A stretch of DNA of 64,000 bases from Eubacterium sp. (GTDB lineage Bacteria; Bacillota; Clostridia; Lachnospirales; Lachnospiraceae). Each line of letters opens with the position of its first letter. The first letter of the stretch is position 1. Of the stretch, positions 9,460 through 18,682 are shown piece by piece. The notes under the pieces are model-generated. The model did not search any database. It was not told where the DNA came from and saw only the letters and a program-made list of their open reading frames with translations. The stretch lies in contig JALERM010000181.1 of NCBI GenBank assembly GCA_022764165.1, positions 1 through 64,000 of the forward strand. Reading direction: 5' to 3'. Position numbers and translations under genes: made by a program.

Positions 9460-10554
9460 ATGTATCAAATAGAAAAGGAAAAAGTATTGATTATTACCAA
9501 TCATTCTTACATGTTGTGGAGATTTAGAAAAGAATTGATTACAGCTTTAATGGAAGATCACCAGGTCGTGCTTAGTATGCCCTTTGTGGGACATGAAGAC
9601 GATTTCAGGGAGATGGGAGTAAAGTGTATCGAGACGAAGATTGACCGGAGAGGTATCAATCCCCGGACGGATTTACATCTGATGGCATCCTATGACAGGA
9701 TATTAAGGCAGGAAAAACCGGATATGGTAATAACATATTCTATTAAGCCCAATATCTACGCAGGCATTCTTTGTATGTTTCGAAATATACCATACTATGC
9801 CAATGTACAGGGACTGGGAACGGCATTTCAGAAGAAAGGACTGTCCCAATTTGTTGCGCTGCTCTATAAAGTCGCTTTTTTCAAAGTGAACAAAGTTTTC
9901 TTTGAAAATAAAAGAAATGCAGAGGAATTCAGCAGAAGGCACATCATCAGCGGTAAAAAGCAGAAAGTCCTGCATGGCGCAGGCATTAACCTGGAACATT
10001 ACGGCTATGAGCCGTATCCTTCCCATGAGACAATTCATTTTCTATATCTGGGAAGAATTATGAAAGAAAAGGGGATGGACGAGCTGTTGTCGGCAGTGAA
10101 CCGTCTGCGTCAAGAGGGGGAAAACTTTGTGCTGGATATCGTGGGCTTTTTTGAGGATGCCTATGAAAAGCAGATTAGTGAACTGGAACAGGAAAAAATT
10201 GCTGTATTTTATGGATTTCAGGAGAATCCGAAGCCTTATTATGCGGTATCAGACTGTGTGGTTTTGCCCAGTTACCATGAAGGTATGAGCAATGTGCTTT
10301 TGGAGGCAGCAGCTACCGGACGTCCATTGATTACAACTAATATTCCGGGATGCAGAGAAGTGGTAGAGCAGGGAAAAACGGGAATACTGGTGCAGGCAAA
10401 AAGCAGTGAGAGCCTGTATAAAGGAATGAAAAAATTTTTGCATCTGCCCCATAAGAAACGGGAGGTTATGGGAAAACTCGGACGGGAGAAAATGGAAAAA
10501 GAATTTCGGAAAGAGGAAGTAGTGGAAGAGACCATGCAGGCAATGGGATTGTAG
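9460..10554 (+). CDS. glycosyltransferase, GT4-like
   Basis: C-terminal SDCVVLPSYHEGMSNVLLEAAATGRPLITTNIPGCREVVEQGKTG; ATG 9460 after AAGGAAAGGAG. Confidence 0.92.
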   Translation: MYQIEKEKVLIITNHSYMLWRFRKELITALMEDHQVVLSMPFVGHEDDFREMGVKCIETKIDRRGINPRTDLHLMASYDRILRQEKPDMVITYSIKPNIYAGILCMFRNIPYYANVQGLGTAFQKKGLSQFVALLYKVAFFKVNKVFFENKRNAEEFSRRHIISGKKQKVLHGAGINLEHYGYEPYPSHETIHFLYLGRIMKEKGMDELLSAVNRLRQEGENFVLDIVGFFEDAYEKQISELEQEKIAVFYGFQENPKPYYAVSDCVVLPSYHEGMSNVLLEAAATGRPLITTNIPGCREVVEQGKTGILVQAKSSESLYKGMKKFLHLPHKKREVMGKLGREKMEKEFRKEEVVEETMQAMGL

Positions 10555-10579
10555 GAAAATAAGTGAAAAGAGGAAAAAA

Positions 10580-11686
10580 ATGACACTGACAAATTACTGG
10601 TGGCTGTTACTGTGGCTCGTAACTGCAGGAGGGTTTCTTGCAATAGCGGTGCCCGGACAGCCGGTTCAAATTATGGGAAAAACTGAATATCGATGGAGTA
10701 TGACTTCCGTATTGATTCTGGCATGTCCTTATGCCCTATGGGCGATGAACAGGTCAAATTTTGGTGATACGGAGGTATACAGGAAAACATTTTATGATAT
10801 TCCCGAGACATGGAGTCAATTAGTAGTTTACCTCCAGAAACATACAAAGGATCAGGGATTTTCGGTACTTACCTTTTTTCTGAAAATATTGGCGGGGAAC
10901 AGCGATAAAGTATTTTTTCTGGTGGTTGCAGCCTTTCAGATTTTCTGTGTTGTGTATTTTTTCAGAAAATATTCCACAGACTTTTTGCTGAGTATGTTTA
11001 TGTTTGTAGCATCTACGGATTATCTTTCCTGGATGTTTAATGGGATAAGACAATTTACTGCAGTGTGTATGATATTGATTTCGTTTGAACTGATGCTGAA
11101 AAGAAAATATATTCCGATGATAGGGATTGTTCTTCTGGCATCTACGATTCACGGTTCTGCATTGATTATGCTGCCGATTGTTTTTATCGTGCAGGGACGA
11201 GCATGGAATAAGCGTATATTGATTATGTTAGCAGGAATTGTTGCTGCTGTTTTGTTTATTGATCCGTTTACAAATATCATGGAGAATATGCTGACAGATA
11301 CACAATACGGTGATGTGATTACAAATGATATCTGGATGAATGATGATGGAACAAATATGCTGAGGGTTTTATTCTATTCTATTCCGGCTATCCTGTCATT
11401 GATTGGAAAGCGGTATGTAGATGAAGCAGACTCTCCGATGCTCAATGTATGTGTAAATTGTGCTGCCTGTACATCATTTCTATATATGCTGTCAGCATTT
11501 TCTTCCGGAATCTATATGGGCAGAATTCCTGTTTATACGACCTTGCCGGGATATGCGGCAGTACCATGGCTGGTTGATCATATGTTTACGAAAGATTCCA
11601 CAAAAATTGTGAAAGTTGGATTGATATGTGGTTTTATGGCATTTTTCTATTACCAGATACATGTAGCCTGGGGAGTGTTATCCTGA
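10580..11686 (+). CDS. EpsG-like polysaccharide polymerase
   Basis: Multi-TM protein, FGDTEVYRKTF and GIRQFTAVCMILISFELMLKRK typical of EpsG family. Confidence 0.82.
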   Translation: MTLTNYWWLLLWLVTAGGFLAIAVPGQPVQIMGKTEYRWSMTSVLILACPYALWAMNRSNFGDTEVYRKTFYDIPETWSQLVVYLQKHTKDQGFSVLTFFLKILAGNSDKVFFLVVAAFQIFCVVYFFRKYSTDFLLSMFMFVASTDYLSWMFNGIRQFTAVCMILISFELMLKRKYIPMIGIVLLASTIHGSALIMLPIVFIVQGRAWNKRILIMLAGIVAAVLFIDPFTNIMENMLTDTQYGDVITNDIWMNDDGTNMLRVLFYSIPAILSLIGKRYVDEADSPMLNVCVNCAACTSFLYMLSAFSSGIYMGRIPVYTTLPGYAAVPWLVDHMFTKDSTKIVKVGLICGFMAFFYYQIHVAWGVLS

Positions 11687-11716
11687 AAGATAAATCCTCC
11701 GAGGCGTACTTGAAAA
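11686..11716 (+). repeat. internally deleted fragment of the multi-hairpin element
   Basis: AAAGATAAATCCTCC joined to GAGGCGTACTTGAAA, matching two separated parts of the full element. Confidence 0.7.
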
Positions 11717-11729
11717 TGAGGAAAGTTAT

Positions 11730-12821
11730 ATGATTAGAGTGTTGCAGATTGTCACTTATATGGGACGTGGTGGATTAGAGACTATGTTGATGAATTACTA
11801 TCGTCACATGGATCACAGTAAGGTTCAATTTGATTTTCTGGTACATCGTGATTTTGAGGCTGATTATGATCAGGAAATTCAAAAAATGGGTGGACGGATT
11901 TATCATATTTCACGGTTGATTCCATGGAGCAGAACATATCGGAATGAATTAAAGAAGTTTTTCACAGAACATTCGGAATACAGAATGGTACATGTTCATC
12001 AGGATTGTCTCAGCTCGGTTGCTTTGCAGTGCGCAGAAGAATGCGGGGTACCGGTTCGCATAGCACATAGCCATTCCGCAAGTGCTGTAAAAAATGTGAA
12101 ATATCCGATAAAAGTACATTACATGAAACAGATTTCACGGTATGCAACGAATTTATTGGCCTGTGGAGAGAAGGCCGGTGACTGGATGTTTGGAGAAAAT
12201 TGTTATCAGATTGTTCGTAATGCAATTGATCCTGCAGATTATTGTTATTTTCCTGATATAGCAAAACAAGTCAGAGAAGAATTACAATCAGATGATTGTT
12301 TTATCGTTGGTCATGTGGGTAATTTTACAGCGGCAAAAAATTATGCCTTTTTGTTGGACATCTTCAGGGAAGTACTGAAATTGAGGTCAAATGCAAAGCT
12401 TCTTCTTGTTGGAGGGGGAAATGACTGGGATATAATTCGGGATAAAGTAAAGGCTATGGGGATACAGGAACAGGTTATTTTTACCGGGATTCGTACAGAT
12501 GTTAACCGGCTTATGCAGGCCATGGATGTTTTTGTATTTCCCTCTTTATATGAAGGTTTGCCGGTTGCCATGATTGAAGCACAGGCAGCGGGGCTGCCGT
12601 GCATGATTTCCGATCGAATATCGGAAGAGTGCATTGTCACCAATGGACTTGTAGTCAGTAAAAGTCTGAATGAGTCTCCCTCCCGGTGGGCTGAAGATAT
12701 TCTGAAGCAGGTTCACCATCCGAGAGAAAATCATATGGAGGAGATACAGGATGCAGGTTATGATATTCTGACTGCGGCCAGTCAGCTGGAAAAATTTTAT
12801 ATTCGAAATAGTAGGGAGTAG
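11730..12821 (+). CDS. glycosyltransferase, EpsF/GT4-like
   Basis: GRGGLETMLMNYYRHMD; VFVFPSLYEGLPVAMIEAQAAGLPCMISD. Confidence 0.92.
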   Translation: MIRVLQIVTYMGRGGLETMLMNYYRHMDHSKVQFDFLVHRDFEADYDQEIQKMGGRIYHISRLIPWSRTYRNELKKFFTEHSEYRMVHVHQDCLSSVALQCAEECGVPVRIAHSHSASAVKNVKYPIKVHYMKQISRYATNLLACGEKAGDWMFGENCYQIVRNAIDPADYCYFPDIAKQVREELQSDDCFIVGHVGNFTAAKNYAFLLDIFREVLKLRSNAKLLLVGGGNDWDIIRDKVKAMGIQEQVIFTGIRTDVNRLMQAMDVFVFPSLYEGLPVAMIEAQAAGLPCMISDRISEECIVTNGLVVSKSLNESPSRWAEDILKQVHHPRENHMEEIQDAGYDILTAASQLEKFYIRNSRE

Positions 12822-12824
12822 GTC

Positions 12825-13718
12825 ATGGCATTTCTTACCGTTTTTACACCAACATATAATCGTGCAGATACATTACTGCGTACCTATGAAAGTTTGTGCG
12901 TACAGGATTGTAAGGACTTTATCTGGTTAATCATTGATGATGGATCGGATGACTGTACTGCACAACGGATTGATAGTTGGAAACATAAAGAAAACGGATT
13001 TGAGATTCAGTATATTTATAAAGAAAACGGCGGTATGCATACAGCTCATAATACTGCTTATGAAAATATTCATACGGAGTTAAATGTCTGTATTGATTCA
13101 GATGATAAAATGGCACCCGGAGCTGTGAGAAAAATAAAGGACACATGGAAAAAAATTCGTAGCCAGGGATATGCAGGAATGATTGCTTTGGATGCAGATT
13201 TCTTTGGAAATATAATAGGAAAAGGTTTTCCGGTTACTATGACAGATACTACTCTGGGTGGGTATTATGCGGCGGGCGGATGGGGAGATAAGAAATTGAT
13301 TTATCGCACTGATGTTATAAAAAGTATCCCTCCTTATCCGGTTTTTCCGGGAGAAAAGTATGTGGGTTTGGTATATAAATACATGTTGGTTGACCAAAAA
13401 TATAAATTGTTTGTAATGGATGAGGTTATCTGTGAGGTGGAGTATCAGGAAGATGGTTCCACAAAAACCATGTGGGAGCAATATTTGAAAAACCCTAAAG
13501 GCTTTGCATTTTTGCGGAATGCTGCGATGCAGTATCCGACAAGTAAAAAACGATTAATTCGGGATTGTATTCATTATTGTTCCAGCAGCCAGATTGCGAA
13601 GAATAAAGATTATATTAAAGAATCATCCAGGAAGCTGCTTACAGTTATCTGTACACCCATGGGATGGGTTCTGACAATGATTGTAAGGAAGAAGGTAAAT
13701 AAAAAGTATTACCAATAA
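12825..13718 (+). CDS. glycosyltransferase family 2
   Basis: FTPTYNRADTLLRTYESL...LIIDDGSDD...DSDDK. Confidence 0.92.
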   Translation: MAFLTVFTPTYNRADTLLRTYESLCVQDCKDFIWLIIDDGSDDCTAQRIDSWKHKENGFEIQYIYKENGGMHTAHNTAYENIHTELNVCIDSDDKMAPGAVRKIKDTWKKIRSQGYAGMIALDADFFGNIIGKGFPVTMTDTTLGGYYAAGGWGDKKLIYRTDVIKSIPPYPVFPGEKYVGLVYKYMLVDQKYKLFVMDEVICEVEYQEDGSTKTMWEQYLKNPKGFAFLRNAAMQYPTSKKRLIRDCIHYCSSSQIAKNKDYIKESSRKLLTVICTPMGWVLTMIVRKKVNKKYYQ

Positions 13719-13732
13719 GGAAAGGAAATGGT

Positions 13733-14947
13733 ATGAAGAAAAAGGTGCTGATAGTATCTCATTTTATGCAGATTGGCGGGGCGGAGCAGGCATTATTGGG
13801 ACTGCTTCATGGGTTTGATTATAGCAGATATGATGTATCGCTCTTTCTTTTCCGGCATGAGGGAGATTTACTCCCGCTGCTTCCCAAAGAGGTTCATCTG
13901 CTTCCTGTGATCAGTCAATATGCGACCATTGCTCGTCCGATGATTGATGTAGCTAAAGAGGGACATTTACTTTTGGCACTTTCAAGATTGATTGGAAAAT
14001 TTGCAGCCGGGATCTATAATTTCCTCCATCATTACGGACCAGACAGCCAGGTGGAAATAGAGTATAGCCATAAATTTACAAAATGGCTGATGCCCCAGAT
14101 TACACCGAAAGAAAACTATGATCTGGCAATCAGTTTTTTGACTCCGCATTATTTTTCCGCAGAAAAAGTGAAGGCCGGAAAAAAGATTGCATGGGTACAT
14201 ACAGATTACTCCTGTATACAGGTTAATGTAAAATCTGAAACTAAAATGTGGAATCAGTATCATCAGATTGCAGCAGTTTCAGAAGCCTGTGCCGATTCGT
14301 TTATCGAATGTTTTCCTGGGCTGAAGCCTAAAGTTGTAAAGATAGAAAATTTACTGGCGGTGGATTCCATTCGAAAACGGGCTGTGATGAAGGTACCTGA
14401 AAAACTGAAAAATAATCATGAGATTGTGCTGCTTAGCATAGGTAGATTTTGTACTGCAAAAAATTTTGATAACGTGCCGGATATCTGCAGAAAAATCATA
14501 GAAAATGGAACGAATGTGATTTGGTATCTGATTGGATTTGGTTCAGAAGAGAAAAGGATTCATCAGAAGATTTGTGAAAATAAGATGCAGCAGAATGTAG
14601 TTATTTTGGGTAAGAAAGAGAATCCATACCCATACATTGTGCAATGTGACTGGTATGTGCAGCTTTCTCGTTTTGAGGGAAAAGCTGTCACTGTCAGAGA
14701 AGCACAGGCTCTGCATAAACCCGTAATCATATCAGACTATTCTACTGCCAGGAGTCAGCTTATGGATGGTTACGATGGAATTATTGTTCCACAGGATAAT
14801 GAAAGGTGTGCAGAGGAAATCTCTAAGATATTAAAAAATCAGACCCTGAAAAATCGCCTGATAGAAAATACATATCATGAAGATTATTCCAATAAAAAAG
14901 AAATGCGGAAGTTATATGATTTGATGGGAGAAGATTATGATACCTAA
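13733..14947 (+). CDS. glycosyltransferase, GT4-like
   Basis: IGGAEQALLGLLHGF; YVQLSRFEGKAVTVREAQALHKPVIISDY. Confidence 0.9.
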   Translation: MKKKVLIVSHFMQIGGAEQALLGLLHGFDYSRYDVSLFLFRHEGDLLPLLPKEVHLLPVISQYATIARPMIDVAKEGHLLLALSRLIGKFAAGIYNFLHHYGPDSQVEIEYSHKFTKWLMPQITPKENYDLAISFLTPHYFSAEKVKAGKKIAWVHTDYSCIQVNVKSETKMWNQYHQIAAVSEACADSFIECFPGLKPKVVKIENLLAVDSIRKRAVMKVPEKLKNNHEIVLLSIGRFCTAKNFDNVPDICRKIIENGTNVIWYLIGFGSEEKRIHQKICENKMQQNVVILGKKENPYPYIVQCDWYVQLSRFEGKAVTVREAQALHKPVIISDYSTARSQLMDGYDGIIVPQDNERCAEEISKILKNQTLKNRLIENTYHEDYSNKKEMRKLYDLMGEDYDT

Positions 14948-15659
14948 ACTCATACATTATTGCTGGTTCGGTGGAGAAAAGCCTCAAAAGGTATTGAAGT
15001 GTATAGAAAGCTGGAAGCGCTGTCTGCCAGATTATGAAATAAAGGAATGGAATCAGAGTAATTTTGATATCAATGAGCTGCAATACACAGCCGATGCTTA
15101 TCAGGCAAATAAATACGCTTATGTTAGTGATGTGGCCAGGGTAAAAGCATTGTATGACTACGGCGGCATCTACCTTGATACGGATGTACTGGTTTATAAA
15201 AGCTTTGACGGAATTTTGAACTATCCATGTGTATTGGGATTTGAAGAAGAACAGTATATAGCCACCAGTTTTATGGCCTGTGAACCGCATCACCCGTTAA
15301 TGAAACAGTTTCTCTCTCTTTACGCAGATTTACCATTTTACGATAAAGATGGGACGATCATCACCGGAACAAATGTCGGTAAGTTAACTGATATGTTGGA
15401 ACAAAAGGGATTGAAACGAAACAATCAGTATCAGGAATTGGGTAACAACATTGTGATTTATCCACAGGAGTATTTTTCTCCTTATGACTATATAAACTGT
15501 ATTCATCACACGACAGAAAAGACGATATGTGAACATTTATTTTGGGTATCCTGGATGCCCTGGACGACAAGGCTGAAGAAAAAAATAAAAATTATAGCAG
15601 GACCGATTTTGGGAAAAGAAAAAATGGATGAATTGAGGAAAATGCTATGCCGGCAATAA
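14937..15659 (+). CDS. GT32-like capsular polysaccharide glycosyltransferase
   Basis: MIPKLIHYCWFGGEKPQKVLKCIESW...YGGIYLDTDVLVYKSFD. Confidence 0.9.
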   Translation: MIPKLIHYCWFGGEKPQKVLKCIESWKRCLPDYEIKEWNQSNFDINELQYTADAYQANKYAYVSDVARVKALYDYGGIYLDTDVLVYKSFDGILNYPCVLGFEEEQYIATSFMACEPHHPLMKQFLSLYADLPFYDKDGTIITGTNVGKLTDMLEQKGLKRNNQYQELGNNIVIYPQEYFSPYDYINCIHHTTEKTICEHLFWVSWMPWTTRLKKKIKIIAGPILGKEKMDELRKMLCRQ

Positions 15660-16654
15660 GTATCATTGTACCTGTATATCAGGTGGAAAAATTGTTGGAA
15701 CGTTGTGTAAACAGTCTTATGAATCAATCTTTAGATGATATTGAGATTATTCTGGTTGATGATGGAAGTCCTGACAAAAGTGGAGAAATTTGTGACAGAT
15801 TGAAAGAACAGGATAGTCGTATACGGGTTATTCATAAAAAAAATGGAGGATTGAGCAGTGCCCGCAATGCCGGGATGGAGGTCTCTCATGGAAAGTATAT
15901 TGGGTTTGTGGATTCAGACGATGATGTGGAACCGGATATGTTTGCGCATATGGTTGCCGCAGCTGAGGCATATAATGCTGACTTTGTAATGTCTGATTAT
16001 ATCAGAATCATGAGCACGGGAGAACGGTTTCCAGTTTCTGCAAAGCTGAAAAAAGGTGTGTATGATAAAGAAAATATGAGAAATAACATATATCCTTCGC
16101 TTATTATGGGTGAAAACCTTGAGTATGGTCCTGTTTTATCAGTCTGGAACTGCATTTATAACCAGTCTTTTCTGCAGAAAAACAGGGTAAAATTCGCTGA
16201 AGATATCAAGTGGTCAGAAGATAATTTATTCAATGCTATGGCCGGGTATTGTGCAGATAGGTTTGTCTATCTGAAAGGGAAAGAATTTTATCATTACTAT
16301 CAGAATGCAGGGACAATTACTACCAGCTATCGGCCCGGAGCCTGGGGAATTTACAAGAAAATGAATGATTATATGGAAAAATTTTTTCTGTCCCGAAAGG
16401 ATTATGATTTTCGTCGGCAGATGAAATTACATATGATTTATTATGCCTGCAATGTGATAGGAATGGAATGCAGAAATGCCGTGAGTTTTAGCGATGCAAA
16501 GGTAAGAACAGATCGAATTCTGAGGGATTCCAGGCTGATAAAGGCATTTGACGATTTTGCCTTTCCACATAATCTGCCATTGAAGTTGAAAATACAGCTT
16601 TGCCTGATGAAACATCGCTGTTCGGGGTTTCTTGCGGTGATTATGAGAGGGTGA
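15647..16654 (+). CDS. glycosyltransferase family 2
   Basis: ISIIVPVYQVEKLLERCVNSLMNQSLDDIEIILVDDGSPDKSGEICD. Confidence 0.93.
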   Translation: MPAISIIVPVYQVEKLLERCVNSLMNQSLDDIEIILVDDGSPDKSGEICDRLKEQDSRIRVIHKKNGGLSSARNAGMEVSHGKYIGFVDSDDDVEPDMFAHMVAAAEAYNADFVMSDYIRIMSTGERFPVSAKLKKGVYDKENMRNNIYPSLIMGENLEYGPVLSVWNCIYNQSFLQKNRVKFAEDIKWSEDNLFNAMAGYCADRFVYLKGKEFYHYYQNAGTITTSYRPGAWGIYKKMNDYMEKFFLSRKDYDFRRQMKLHMIYYACNVIGMECRNAVSFSDAKVRTDRILRDSRLIKAFDDFAFPHNLPLKLKIQLCLMKHRCSGFLAVIMRG

Positions 16655-16659
16655 AAAGT

Positions 16660-17718
16660 ATGCCGAACGTATCCATTATCATGCCTGTATACAATAAGTC
16701 GAATTATCTGGCTGAGACTTTTGATGCATTGCTTTGTCAATCATATAAGGACTGGGAGCTGATTGTTGTGGATGATGGGTCAACAGATGGGAGCAGTGAC
16801 ATTATCAAAAGGTATGTACGGAAAGACAGCCGTGTCTGCTGTATAAAGCAAAATAACAGAGGTGTGTCGGCAGCAAGAAATACTGGTTTAAAAGAAGCTG
16901 CAGGGGAGTGGATCTGGTTTGTTGATTCAGATGATCTGCCTGACAAAGATTTTCTGACACATGCATTTGGGGATAATGATAATGACTCAGCTGACATTAT
17001 CGTTGGAAACTATCAGTGTCTGGATAAAAATGGGACATATCGGAGGGTGGAAATTGAAGAACAGGGGTTGATTTTATCCGATGATTTTCCAGATGTATTC
17101 ATGAAGTATCAGTACAAAACAGGTTTTTGGGGATTTGTCTGGAATAAATTGATAAAAAGAAGCCTTCTTTCAGATACTCAGACAAAATTTCAGGAGGGGC
17201 TGACTTTAGCTGAGGATCTTAAATTTATGGTGGGTCTGTATCGGGAAAATGTAAAGATATACTGCATACCCTGCCATGCAATGAGATATACGGTTGATGC
17301 TGTCAATGCATCCGGTGCAAAGGAGATTGATTATTGGGAACAACTGGCCATACAGATTGAAATAAAAAACTGGATTGTGGATCACTGCTAGAGATTGAAA
17401 TTTATAGATTATTTCAAATGGATGATAAGCAGATATGCTGCATTTGTAGTTTTTTATGGATATGAAAATAACGAAGATTGTACCATGATTGCCAAAGCAC
17501 TGTCAGAAAACCGGGAAGTGAATTTGCAGCTGTGTATTGACAACGTTGAACCCATTATGCGGCCCATTGTCTGGTGCCTCATTTTTAAAAGATATGTATT
17601 GCTGAGATGTTACCTGTCTGCAAGAAAGGGAATCAGAAAAATTTATCGAAAAATATGTCGCTGGGCAGGTTTTAAAAGTCAGGAGGGTGCTGAATATGAG
17701 TACACAGGGCTGTATTAG
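16660..17718 (+). pseudogene. glycosyltransferase family 2 interrupted by an in-frame TAG at 17389
   Basis: ORFs 16660-17391 and 17395-17718 share one frame; ...IKNWIVDHC*RLKFIDYFKWMISRYAAFVVFYGY... Confidence 0.75.
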
Positions 17719-18658
17719 TGTGATTGTGCCCGTCTACAATGTGGAAAAATTTTTGCCGCGCTGTATAGAAAGTATTTTGAATCAGACATTTTCTGATTAT
17801 GAAGTAATTCTTGTTGATGATGGCTCACCCGATAATTGTCCTCAGATATGTGACAGATATGCAAAGCTAGATAAACGCGTAAAGGTTATTCATAAGACAA
17901 ACGGAGGGCTATCGGATGCACGAAATGCCGGACTGGAATTCGCAAAGGGAGAAATGATTGCATTTGTAGACTCGGATGATGTGATTGATTCACGGTATTT
18001 GGAGTTTCTTTACCGTGCTGTTATAGAAAATAATTGTGATATGGCAGTTTGTGGCTTTGAAAAGTTCCAGGAAATCGTGCCATTAAGTTGTGAACGGTAC
18101 TGTGAAGGTCAAATCTGTTCAGGATACGAAATGCTTTGGCGAATTTACAGTAACGATCATACAGAGTACATCGAAAGTACAGTATCGTGGAATAAGCTGT
18201 ATAAAAGAAAATTATTTAAAAATATCAGATTTCCGAAAGGAAAAATTCATGAAGATGAAGCAACTGCATATAAATTATATTATAGGGCCAAAAAAGTAAT
18301 AACGATTCCCTGCAGATTATACTTTTATTATCAGAACCCGGCGGGTATTATGAAGCGAAAATTTAACATTTCCCGGCTGGATTATCTGGAAGCCCTGTAT
18401 GACAGGTATTGCTTTTTTGAACAAGTAGAAATGTCCGAACTTGCCTTTTGGACAGCCAGGTTACTGTATATTTACACAGTGGATTATGCGAGCATGGATG
18501 AACATCAGGTTGAGGATTATGCAGTCTTTCGTACACGGCTGAGCAGTCTTTATAAAGATTACAGAGCAGTTTTGTTAGAGCAGCCATTGTATGGTAAACA
18601 GAGACTGAGAATTCTATTATCATATATCAGATTTGATTTTTTAACAAAACGTTTTTGA
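17696..18658 (+). CDS. glycosyltransferase family 2
   Basis: ISVIVPVYNVEKFLPRCIESILNQTFSDYEVILVDDGSPDNCPQICD; AGGAGG at 17681, ATG 17696. Confidence 0.93.
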   Translation: MSTQGCISVIVPVYNVEKFLPRCIESILNQTFSDYEVILVDDGSPDNCPQICDRYAKLDKRVKVIHKTNGGLSDARNAGLEFAKGEMIAFVDSDDVIDSRYLEFLYRAVIENNCDMAVCGFEKFQEIVPLSCERYCEGQICSGYEMLWRIYSNDHTEYIESTVSWNKLYKRKLFKNIRFPKGKIHEDEATAYKLYYRAKKVITIPCRLYFYYQNPAGIMKRKFNISRLDYLEALYDRYCFFEQVEMSELAFWTARLLYIYTVDYASMDEHQVEDYAVFRTRLSSLYKDYRAVLLEQPLYGKQRLRILLSYIRFDFLTKRF

Positions 18659-18682
18659 TAGGGGAAGGGAGAATATAGCGGT

